Program-made: the position numbers and the translations under genes
Assembly (NCBI GenBank): GCA_029964075.1
Contig: CM057135.1
Location: 19,680,863-19,744,862, forward strand
DNA from: Patiria pectinifera
Lineage: Eukaryota > Echinodermata > Asteroidea > Valvatida > Asterinidae
Length of the DNA stretch: 64,000 nt
Direction: 5' to 3'
Shown: piece after piece, positions 34,850 to 45,299 of the stretch
Layout: every line of letters starts with the position of its first letter
Position numbering within the stretch: position 1 is the first letter of the stretch
The notes under the pieces: model-generated
The model's input: the letters and a program-made list of their open reading frames with translations, nothing else
What the model was told of the DNA's origin: nothing
The model's database searches: none

Positions 34850-37800
34850 TAAACCGCGTGTTGGTTTGTATGTTGAGGGAATTGTCAGAGGGACTAAGTG
34901 TCTGCTTTTGGTTGACACAGGGTCGTCTGACACGTTACTCAACAGTTCAGTGTACTACCGTATCGCTAAAGAGCGAAGACCTGTTCTCGATACAGTGGGT
35001 TTGGATGTACGACAGGTTGATGGCACTCCGTTGGCAGTGCTGGGATCTGCTTGGGTAGAATTGCAAGTCGGAAGGACAACAGCAACCGTAAAAGTTGTGT
35101 TTGCCGATATGGAATGCAGCGGAATATTAGGCATGGATTTTCTGTTGCCTACAAATGGAAACCTAGATTTCCAAGCCTTAGAGTTGAGGCTGAATGGTGA
35201 GGTGATAAGGTGCACGAGTAGTGCAGGTCAGCAGTTTGTCGGTCGGGTCGTTGTGGTAGAAACAACCACAGTTCCACCAGGCCACGAAGCTGTGGTGCCG
35301 GGCACCGTTACTAGACTATGCGCTTTGGAGGATGGGCCGGCAGTAATTGAACCAGTAGAGGGTGGAGGAGAACTCGCCCAGCGAGGTTTAGTGGTAGCCA
35401 GGACATTGGTGCAGGCACCAAGGGACATTCTTCCCGTGCGGATCTTCAATCCAACCCGGGAGAAAAGAGTTGTCCGGAAAGGGACAACGGTCGGCAGAAT
35501 ATCATCTGCTGAGGTTGATGAGGTTCAACCAGAGGTTAACGAAATGAGGGTTGAGGTAACCCTCCCGAGCCATCTGCGTGAATTGTTCCAACAGAGCAAA
35601 TCAAATGTGGATGCGGAGTACCATGGAGCGATCCTGAAGTGCCTGCTGGACTTCCAGGATGTCTTCTCCAGCGGCGACCATGATATTGGTCAGACGGATA
35701 TGGTGAAACACCATATCAACACAGGAGATGTGAGGCCCATCAAGCAGAGACCTCGACGTCATCCCCTGTGCAATCAGATGGAAATCACGAGACAAGTGAA
35801 GGACCTCGAGAATAGAGGGCTCATTGAGCCGACAGACAGTCCCTGGGCGGCAAATGTCGTGCTGGTTAGGAAGAAGGACGGTACAAAGAGGTTTTGTGTT
35901 GATTATCGGGCATTGAATGCCGTCACGATAAAAGACGCATACCCCGTACCGAGGATTGACGAGACGCTAGATGCTCTTGCCGGTGCTACATGGTTTTCGA
36001 CACTGGATCTAGCGTCCGGTTATTGGCAGGTAGCTTTGGATAAGGATGCCAGCGAGAAGTCTGCTTTCGTGGTACGCAATGGTTTGTACAGGTGGAATTG
36101 CATGCCCTTCGGCCTCTGCAATGCTCCTGCCACGTTTGAGAGACTAATGGAGAAGATTTTCCGCGGTCTGCAATGGGAGATCTTGTTAATCTACCTGGAC
36201 GATGTGATTGTCTTCGGTAAGAGTGTGCCGGAGGAAATTGAACGCCTTCGGTTAGTCTTCTGCAAGCTGCGAGAGGCCGGGCCGAAGTTGAAGCCGAGCA
36301 AATGTCTGGCTGAATGGCCGGTGCCAGCCAATGTTAAGGAAGTTAGAAGCTTCCTGGGTTTGGCTTCCTATTATAGGAAGTTCGTTTGTGGATTTGCAGA
36401 GCTTGCTGGTCCGATGCATGAATTGACCGGGAAGGCCAAAGAGTTTGAGTGGAGTGACGCATGTGAGAGGTCATTCGATGAACTGAAGCGAATGCTTCAG
36501 AGTGCACCGATTTTGGCATATCCTATGCCGGGTGTAGACTACATCCTAGATGTGGACGCAAGTGGAGATGCGTTAGGGGCTGTGCTATCCCAGGTGCAGG
36601 ATGGGGTAGAAAAAGTCATCGTTTATGCAAGTAGGAAGCTAAGCAAAGTGGAGAGAAATTACTGCGTAACGCGGAGAGAGCTGTTAGCAGTGGTTACTTA
36701 CCTGAAATACTTCAGACAGTACCTTTATGGCCAGAGGGCCACGGTGCGGACTGACCATGCTGCTCTTAAGTGGTTGCTGCGATTCAAGAACCCTGAGGGT
36801 CAGCTGGCCAGGTGGCTGGAAGTAATTTCTGAGTACGACATAGTCATCCACCATAGACCGGGGAAACAGCACACCAACGCAGATGGTCTGTCCAGAAGCC
36901 ATGTAGACAATGTGGTCGAGAAGAGACTACAGAGGTGATACAGGAGTCAGAGGAGTTGGGAACACTGGCTCCCGAGGAAAAGGCAGAACCTGTCGTGAGA
37001 GGCGTAGTGGCTCAGCCGGGTATATCTCGAGAAGCCATGCGAAAGGCACAACTTGCAGACGAGACAATATGTGGGATATTGGAGGCGAAAGAGAGAGGGA
37101 ACGATCGTCCTGCTTGGATCGAGATTTCTCATACCTCTGCTACCAGGAAAACATATTGGTCGCTATGGGATCAATTGGAGATCCAGGGTGGAGTTTTGGT
37201 CAGAAGATGGGAATCTGATGATGGCAAGATCATCAGATGGCAGGTAATCCTACCAGATGAATTTCGAGAAGAACTTTTGAGTGAGTTGCATGGTGGCAAA
37301 CTCAGTGGCCATTTTGGAGTGAGTAAGACCATGGCCAAGGTCAAGTTCAGGTATTATTGGCCAGGAATCTTTGCGGATGTAAGGTCATTCATTCGCAGAT
37401 GTGCAATGTGTGCACGAAGAAAGTCAGCAGCGAAGAAGCGAAGAGCACCCTTACAGCAGTGCTATATAGGTGAGCCGATGGAGAGAGTGGCGCTGGATTT
37501 GCTTGGGCCATTGCCCGTGACAGACGCTGGTTATAAGTGGATCCTGGTAGTGGGTGACTACTATTCGAAATGGATGGAAGCTTACCCACTCCCAGATGCA
37601 ACTGCCAAGACAGTTGCAGCCAAATTCGTTAATGAATTTGTGTGTAGATTTGGAGTGCCAAAGGAACTGCACTCGGACCAAGGTGCGAATTTTGAGTCCG
37701 CAGTGTTTGGCGAGATGTGTCAGCTGTTGGGTATTCGTAAAACACGAACCACAGCGTACAACCCGAAATCAGATGGCCTAATCGAGAGGTTTAATAAAAC

Positions 37801-38500
37801 CCTCATCAACGTTGTTGCCATGCTGATTGATGAGAAACGTAAGCAAAGGGATTGGGATGAATACCTCCCATACGCTACATTTGCTTACAGATGTACACCA
37901 CAGGACTCAACAGGAGAGTCGCCTAACCTTATGATGTTAGGTAGGGAAGTGATGTTGGCAGTGGACTTAGTAACGGAGAGTCCAGATGTACCTGACAGAG
38001 TCAAGACCGACTTTGGCGTAGAGCTGCGTCGTCAGCTACAACAAGCTCATGACCGAGCCAGGGAATGCCTAAAAAGAAGTGCGAGAAGACAAAAGGAGCA
38101 GTACAACCGAAAAGCTGAGGAGAGTGGCTTGCAAGAAGGGCAATTTATTTGGGTATATAACCCAGCAACCAAGCGAGGATTTAGTCCCAAGCTGAGACTG
38201 CGTTAGGAGGGCCCGTTTCTCATCCTCGACAAGCTGTCAGACTTCACCTTCAGAGTTCAGCTAAAGAAAGGCAGTAAACCTCGCATTATTCATTCAGATC
38301 GACTGAAACCCTACCGGGGTGAAGCTATCGAGCATTGGGATCGACAACCCATGATAGATAGACCGGCCGACCCAGAAGAAGTGCCGCCAGACCAAGAACA
38401 GAGTGAGGAAAAAGAAACTCAGGAGCAGACACAGAATGAAGCCATGCCAGAAGGGGCGAGCGAATCTGGCGAGGGGCAACGACGGTACCCCCGGAGGTAG
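34850..38500 (+). other. pro-pol region of Gypsy element 2
   Basis: Protease (LLVDTGSSDTLL), reverse transcriptase (IYLDDVIVFGK), RNase H (ILDVDASGDALGAVLSQ), integrase (LHSDQGANFES) and GPY/F-type tail are in Ty3/Gypsy order and closely similar to element 1. It is broken. Confidence 0.9.
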
Positions 38501-38636
38501 CACAAGTTACCTGCCCGGTATCGAGACTGTTAGTGTACAAATAGTCTGTAATTAGATTGATTGATGAATTTACAATGTTTTTCTGTGTTTTTGTTTTCCT
38601 TGTACAGGAAAGAAGCCGTAAGGGGTAGAGCCAAGG

Positions 38637-39431
38637 ATGCCGCCTAAAGCCAGTTCTGCGAAGGCGAGGATCTTTTGCAGTGCCTGTGGGCAAGGGTTCG
38701 AACAGAGCCAAGGCCTGTGGCGACACAAGAAGTTGATCCATGGTCCAAAGGCTCACCTGTTCTGCAAGAAGTGCCATTATCACTTCAACAGGAGAGACAA
38801 TCTCCGTCGTCACTACCGGCAGCGCCATCCAGAGTTCCTGAGGGAGGTAGATAGTATCGAGAGGAGAGCGCTGAGTCCAGGTGCAAAACATGCGGATCAA
38901 GGGGAGAGTTCAACGACTCGCCGGGTGATGGTAAGAGAGGCACCAGCCCCCATGAATGTTGCAGTGGCGGAGATGCCCCAGCCCAAGCCGATCGAAGATG
39001 CAGCGCCACCACCGGAAGGTCTGGGCGATGTTGCTATGATAAGTCTGTCGCCGACTCCGATCTCACCCTTGGTTGCCCCGAAGACACCCGATGCCTCACC
39101 AATCTACTTACGAGGGAAACCACGGAGCTTCATGCAGTTGATGAAGAAGAGCGTACCATCCGTAGACAGCTCTCCATCGTCGATGCCACCACTAAGTCCA
39201 ATTGAAACAAGTGCTCGTAAGGTAGAACGCCAGAGGAACCGACCCGACAAAAGAAGAACATGCGTGTGGTCATCTTCGAAAGGAACATCCACCATGTGTA
39301 TGTGGGAGACATCTGCATCGAGCGAGAAGAGACTGTCAAGACCACGTCTGAGTATCGCGATGTGGACTGGCCTCTCACCCAAGTGCCAGACATTAAAGAA
39401 CACTAGGATCTTTGACAAGAAACAAAGATAA
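38637..39431 (+). other. Accessory 3' ORF of Gypsy element 2, two C2H2 zinc fingers
   Basis: ATG follows TTTTCCTTGTACAG, an acceptor-like site, by about 27 bases. Two C2H2 fingers (CSACGQGFEQSQGLWRH, then CKKCHYHFNRRDNLRRH) stand at the N-terminus with the spacing seen in element 1, followed by a Pro/Ser-rich region. The tail is less well kept than in element 1. Function unknown. Confidence 0.72.
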
Positions 39432-39803
39432 AGGTGTAGAGTCTCTGTAAATAGTCGTTGAGTTACACCTTAAAAGCAGATTTCTGCAAAGTTTTTGGTT
39501 TACAAGCTTATTTTTGTTACTATACTTATTTTTCTAACATATACTGTTATATTGTATTTATTGTTTATGTTGAACATTAGTAGTGAGGTTGACAACAAGA
39601 AAGAAGAGAAAAAAGTAGATCTCATAATAATACGGAGGTTTTCTGAGGTTTAAAAGAAGACAAAGTAAACCTCAGAGGTTTATAGTTACTGTTTTGTTTA
39701 TGATGTAATTAAAGTAAGATTTTGTACTCACAGGTTTTTGTGTATTATAGTTTTCTTGTTAAGCTTAATGAAACGAGGACGTTCCAAGCTTAGCTTGGGC
39801 CAG

Positions 39804-40892
39804 TGTGACGGAACAAGCCGTCAGCGTCTTGCCTGGGTGGCGAACCTAAGTCCTTGATTTGTAAAGTGCGAGGCAAAGTGCGCCCTCAAACATGCACGAA
39901 CTGTAAGTTTTGTCAGTTGTCATCCAGCCATCGACGCGTAAGCACCAATTTTATAGCTCCGTGGTCTGAGCAACGGGAGGTTTGCACTCTAACCACACAA
40001 CCTCAGTCCGGGACGCGAGGTCAGGATCGCCGAGCTGAAGCCGTACTTACCAGGGGTAAGGAAGTTATAGAGGAGCATAATTGCTTGGAGACTGGCAGAG
40101 CTGGAAAACATTAAATTGCAGGGGATTGTGTAGTGTTTGGGTAGAGTGGATCTCGTGTAGTGGTTGGGTTAGATAAGGCTGAAAGATCAGTAGGCAGATT
40201 GGGAGATACAGTTGCCGTTTAGGTAACATTGTGTCGAGGTTTAGTCTGTGTGATCTATTGTCTTTGACCCTAGAGGTTTACCGAGAGCTCCCCAACCTTA
40301 TCGGTCCACAAGTTAGTCAAGGTTAGTGGGAATAAACTAACCTGGGGTCCCACTGTAGCAGACGTGAGCTGATTATTAAGAGTTACATTTGAGAGGTTTG
40401 GTAGGGAAAATAACCCTCCACTCTGTGAGGTTTACTTCCTGGAATTACTGACAGGGGTTGACTAATTTGCATAAAGTTGTTGAAGTAACCCTCAGCCTTG
40501 GTACAAACCTCATGTGAGAGATAAGTTGTTTATTTGTGTGTCATATTGCAAACCTCATTCTTTGAACCTCATACCCATATAATGATCACATTGAGAACCA
40601 GAAATAAACCAGTTGTGAGTTGTTTGTTCTAACTCGGTTGTGTGTTCCACACCTATTTGCAAACTGTGTACCGTGTATTAGGCAGAGTAGTTCTCAATTT
40701 CTTGCCCGTTGGTATATTTCCAACAAACGGACAGGCCTAGAACATTCCATCAGTTCTCCGTTCGTGACAACTTCCCCCCTTTCGTGTGTATAACCGCTCA
40801 TGCATACGGGAGGATAGTAAATATTTTTGTGGGAATAATAGGGCTCAAAAAGAATACGCAAGGGTGTGAGTCCACCGACCAAGTCCGCCACA
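39804..40892 (+). repeat. 3' LTR of Gypsy element 2
   Basis: 1,089 bp, nearly identical to 31888-32976. Polymerase coding of the Polinton resumes directly after it. Confidence 0.95.
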
Positions 40893-42970
40893 CAACGAAG
40901 ACGCCATAAAATTAAACGAGTCTATAAATCGCATATTTCCGATCGAAAACGAAATATACTTTTCCGAATTTCTAGCGATAACTTGTATTTCCTTTTTGTC
41001 ATCGTACTCTGAAATACTCTGCATGATCAAGTGAGCGTCGTAATTTTGCAGATTGTGAAAGATGACCGGTATGGGGGTAAAACCTGGTTTAACTTGTAAT
41101 TTTAGATTGCAGTAGGCGTGCGCGGCACCTCTATATCTACCCGTGACGTGGCAGTGATCTCTCACCTTTCTAAATTTGTTGATTTTCTTTTTGCATTCGA
41201 GACATTTAGACTCGGTAAATCCATTTTTGTTTTCGTACTGATGTTCTTTTATTTGTTTTTCTGTTCTTGGTTTTTTGGGTTTCTGGCACTGATAGTTGCT
41301 TGAGTAATTGGGATAAATTGGTTTCTCGCAAATCCAACACGTGTTTGTCTTATCATGATGTTCTTTAGCTCGCTCGTTAAATTTCATGGGTTGGGGTTTT
41401 TTAAATATGCAATTTATGTCGCTCTGTATTTTTAACATTTTATTGACAAACTTTGATGCGGCATCTTTACCTCTATAAGTCTCTTGATACACATTGGTGC
41501 CGTCGCATCTAACTACTACCAACGAGTAACCGCTTGCTTTGTGAATGTTTGTCTTTTGCGTGTTGTCCTTTTTATCATCCGAGTTTTTTTCTAATATCGA
41601 TTCAAAGTCGGCGTAAACTACAAACGGTGCTTTTTGTTTAAACCTGTAGTTTTTAAATTCTAATATTGGCACATCGTTTTCGTCGACTATCCACTCGTTA
41701 TTTACATATTTTCGCTTAGCGGTAGGAAATACAATCTTTGACGGATGTGTATCTATACCGTTCTATAATGACACAGGCACCTTCGACAAAAATATTTCTT
41801 ACTTTTATGTTTTGTAACGTTGTAAATCAATCTCGAAAAATTATTTATCCAGCAGTAGTGATGTTTGTCGCTCTCAGAAAACAAAAACAGATCGATAGGT
41901 CGTGACTCTGGTTTATAGTTTTTAGACACGTATAACAGATATATTTCCTCCTCATAACCGTATACGTTTATCGTTAAATTATTTTGTCTTTCTATCTTTG
42001 GTATCTGGTCGATCGGTGTTGGAAAGTCTACGCCTTTAAATTTGAGTCCATCATCTTTGGTGTATACAACAGGTTCTTCTTTATGAATTTTATATTTAGG
42101 ATCGTTTTTTATGTTATTTTTTACTTTATCCGTATACAAGCCAAGAGCGGCTCTCAAACACCATCTCAAACACTCGTCGTCTTTGTTTTTAATGTTAATC
42201 ATCGCCGTTTTCTGTTTGATACATTTTGGTAGGTCAATATAAGAACTACCCCTCACAGGGTTAAACCTGTTGATGTTGATATACAACGCCATTATCTTTT
42301 TTAAAACCCAACCTGATCCTTGATTCTTATACCTTTCATCCTTTTTAAATAGCTGGTCGATGTCTTCTTTTAAAACCTGTTTTATTTGACTTTGATTTAA
42401 AACGACTCTCTGAACGGTAAAATGTATAGCTTCGATCGTTTCGATCGTACCATCCGGTTACGTTTTTTCGTATTTTATTTTGATTGTGAGCTCCATTTTT
42501 AAACCTCTCAGCTCTCTCAATTCTGACTTGATTTTATTTACAATTTGATCTTTGTGCGTAACAAAAAGTCTGACTAAATCGTCGTTAAAAAGTCTAGGAA
42601 TCAGTTCCCAGTTTCTAAAGTTGTTTCTAAATCTTCTCGTCGCTCTGAACTCAGCCTCTTGAAAATCCTCGGGTTGCCTAGAGTTTTGAATCGCCGAGAT
42701 TAAATCTTTTTTCAACAATCGACCTTTATAACCCGACGGGTTATATTCTAGATCATAATTGTCTACAATCTGTTTGAGCTCATGTAGCGTCTTTTTCCTC
42801 AAGTTTTTAAATTGAGCTTCGTGGTTTTTTATCCCGTTGATGTAGACTTTACGCGTAAGAGCAACATTTTGATTGTACGGTATATTATATCGCTGGACGT
42901 AATCGCGCAGCGTCGCTTTATTCCATCTAGAAAATCCCTTTACGATTGGCCTGATCATATTCATCATTTA
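40893..42970 (-). other. Polinton DNA polymerase B, N-terminal portion
   Basis: Includes the Cys-rich finger and exonuclease-side blocks: CWINNFSRLI, CRRCLCHYRT, VYADFESIL (exonuclease Asp-x-Glu), RDHCHVTGRYRGAAHAYCN, FHNLQNYDAHLI. A basic N-terminal region with LRDYVQRYNIPYNQN runs to 42967. It is broken in places. Confidence 0.85.
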
Positions 42971-43772
42971 TATATATCAATATAATTTTTTAATTTTTTT
43001 TTAAGAGGTCAGACTTTTGGATTTATAAGGAATCAGACTCACCGGCTTGTGAGAGAGATATTGACATTTTGGCGCTTCATACCTTTTTGCTCATTTTATA
43101 CTACCCATACCATCGGCGCTCCATACATGACACAGTCACATCACACAAAAGACTTGCGACCCCGTTCTAGTTCGATCATGACTGTGCACTGAAATATGCA
43201 AGGTAACCGACCGTGAACAGCCTATTTTTCGGGTTGAATAGCCTGTCACTAAATTTAGCTTTGGAAATTTCCAGAATTTTCGTCTGTTGTGCCATTCAGT
43301 ATTTCTGTGTCATTTCAACATGATATGTCGATCGGTACAGACGTCTACGCCCAACGTGCAGTCACCAGCCAAAAGGTAAATTGTTTTTAACATTAAAGTC
43401 TGGCAATAATGTAGGTTTTCATATTGATTTTGTTCTCTAAAAAAACAACCTATACTACACAATCACTAAAAGTCTAGCCACCCATTAGTGTGTGTGATGT
43501 TTTTGATTAAACATTGAGTGTAAATGCTTTTTTCCACTTGTAATATTTTCAGATTATGACCCCCATCGCAACCTGTGAAAAAGAGGATATGCTGCTTTAT
43601 AACTTTGCATCGGGTTTATCGCACAAGCAAGATTTTTTCAAGTACCGCTAATACCATTTTTTAAGTGTAAAAACCTCGAGATATTTCTTAAAAAGTAACT
43701 TAAAAGTGTACCATTTTGATATATCTCTATGATATAAAAATTGACCAAAACGCTTAGTCACTAAATATAATT

Positions 43773-43955
43773 ATGATGTCATAATGCCACTGAGAGTGGC
43801 TCTCGTCTTAATATAACGATGATGTCATAATGCCACTGGGAGTGGCTCTCGTCATAATATAATGATGATGTCATAATACCACTGAGAGTGGCTCTCGTCT
43901 TAATATAACGATGATGTCATAATGCCACTGAGAGTGGCTTTTTACTGTATATATT
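43773..43955. repeat. Four tandem copies of a 45-bp unit
   Basis: Copies start near 43773, 43819, 43864 and 43910. Each carries GATGTCATAATGCCACTG with an internal small palindrome GCCACTGAGAGTGGC. Confidence 0.9.
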
Positions 43956-44090
43956 AAGATGTATGAAAAGCTATTTAAATGAGTTAATTTGAATGACAAC
44001 GAAAAAGCCACTCGGAGTGGGTTTTTTACTGTATATATTAAGATGCATGAAAAGCTATTTAAATGAGTTAATTTGAATGACAATGTTTTG
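43925..44090. repeat. Two tandem copies of an 84-bp unit
   Basis: Starts GCCACTGAGAGTGG (43925) and GCCACTCGGAGTGG (44009). Both continue with TTTTACTGTATATATTAAG and AGCTATTTAAATGAG. The first overlaps the end of the 45-bp array, so the two repeat types share the GCCACT palindrome. Confidence 0.88.
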
Positions 44091-44282
44091 TTAAAGTAAC
44101 ATGTTTTTAATAAAAGTTCAAACTTTGATTTGTAAACCTAAAAAAACGTTTTTGTTTATTTATTTATAAGTGACTGTAGGCTCGCGCACCAGTCGCTGTG
44201 AGTCTGTGTTGAGATCTCCAAGAGGGTGACTGTAAATATGTAGAGTCTGGTCTGATTTCGAGACTGAGATATTGAGAGGGGG

Positions 44283-44620
44283 AGATATATTTGGGAAGAA
44301 AAAAGGGGTGGGGTGGGAGTGGTGGGGAGGGGAAGGGGGCGGAGGAGGGGGATCATAGGGGTGGGGAAGGGGGTGGGGAGGGGTAAAGTCTGGTACCTGT
44401 CCCCCACTTATAATATAACAACTCGGAGAGAGAAGAGATATATTTGGGGAGGGAGACAGATATATTGGGAGAGGGATCTATTTGGGGGTGGGGGATCATT
44501 GGAAAGGGAGGGGTACAATGGGAGGGGGGCAGAGACGGGGAGGGGGTAAAGTCTGGTACCCTGGCTTCTCCCCATTGGCCCTGTACTACCCCCAGACCTA
44601 TGGCAAAGTCTGGAACCCCC
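44283..44620. repeat. Diverged G-rich tandem duplication
   Basis: GAGATATATTTGGG...GGTAAAGTCTGGTACC occurs twice (44283-44400 and 44434-44563), with a third partial copy (GGCAAAGTCTGGAACC) near 44600. Runs of 3-7 G on the plus strand make it quadruplex-prone. Confidence 0.75.
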
Positions 44621-45230
44621 ACTTATACCTACTGATACAGATACGTCAGCTCTATCCAGTGAATTCATATTAAAGTAACAACTTACACAGGTGGGCAACT
44701 CCTTTGCTATTTATGGGTATACATTTCTGAGACTTAAGGGAAGAGGTCTCACATCTGACTGACTTACCTGCAGGATCCATCAGGATGTATACTTAGTGTA
44801 ATTTGAAGTTCTGTTGAGATGTGTACGACATTTTTCTATCATGGCTCGTACTATGCAGTGACACTGGCACAGTTTAAAACATGAAATGATGTCACATTCA
44901 CTATGAATGCTTCATCACAAAATACTGATGATATGATAAATTGTAAAATCGACAGGAGAACTAACATTCCCCAGGACCAGCACAGTTTGAATTTTGGTTT
45001 GTTGGCAGACCAGTTGCTGATTATTTATTTGCAAAAGTTGCATGAATACTAGTACTTCTAGCTACAGACAAGCTGTAATGTTAAATGGATGCATTTTACC
45101 AAAGATAAAGATGTGCAATTAGATGGTTTTCAATCTGCTGGTTTCGGTCCTTGCAGTGTTAAGAGTTGAGAGACCATTTGTTTTTGGACCATCATCAGCT
45201 GGGGAACAAATGTTAAGTCTCAACATAGCA

Positions 45231-45299
45231 AAATCAAAATAATCTGAGAGCGCTCATTTTACATACATGCAATATGGCACTCTCAGATTATTTTGATTT
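45231..45299. repeat. Perfect 20-bp inverted repeat, 29-bp spacer
   Basis: Arms AAATCAAAATAATCTGAGAG (45231-45250) and its exact complement (45280-45299). Confidence 0.92.

Larger units (their letters stand above)
31888..40892 (+). mobile_element. Ty3/Gypsy LTR element 2, very young but broken
   Basis: LTRs of 1,089 bp each (31888-32976, 39804-40892) begin TGTGACGG and end GCCACA. The target duplication CAAC sits at 31884-31887 and 40893-40896. By eye the LTRs differ at three positions. The inside has gag, protease, RT, RNase H, integrase and a zinc-finger accessory ORF in the same order as element 1, to which it is clearly related. About five breaks interrupt the reading frames. Confidence 0.93.
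27226..42970. mobile_element. Polinton/Maverick remnant, split by Gypsy element 2
   Basis: A retroviral-type integrase and a protein-primed family B DNA polymerase, in opposite orientation and meeting tail to tail, are diagnostic of Polintons. Smaller ORFs of Polinton character lie at 27.2-29.0 kb. No packaging ATPase, adenovirus-type protease or major capsid gene is recognisable, and terminal inverted repeats were not found, so it is an incomplete fossil with several breaks. Gypsy element 2 sits inside the polymerase gene. It is older than that Gypsy insertion. Confidence 0.85.

Noticed and set aside
43773-43955. CRISPR array
   Set aside because: The units are contiguous tandem copies without unique spacers, in a eukaryotic genome.
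44156-44698. Overlapping Pro/Leu-rich or Gly-rich frames
   Set aside because: They are low-complexity readings of the G-rich repeat on both strands.
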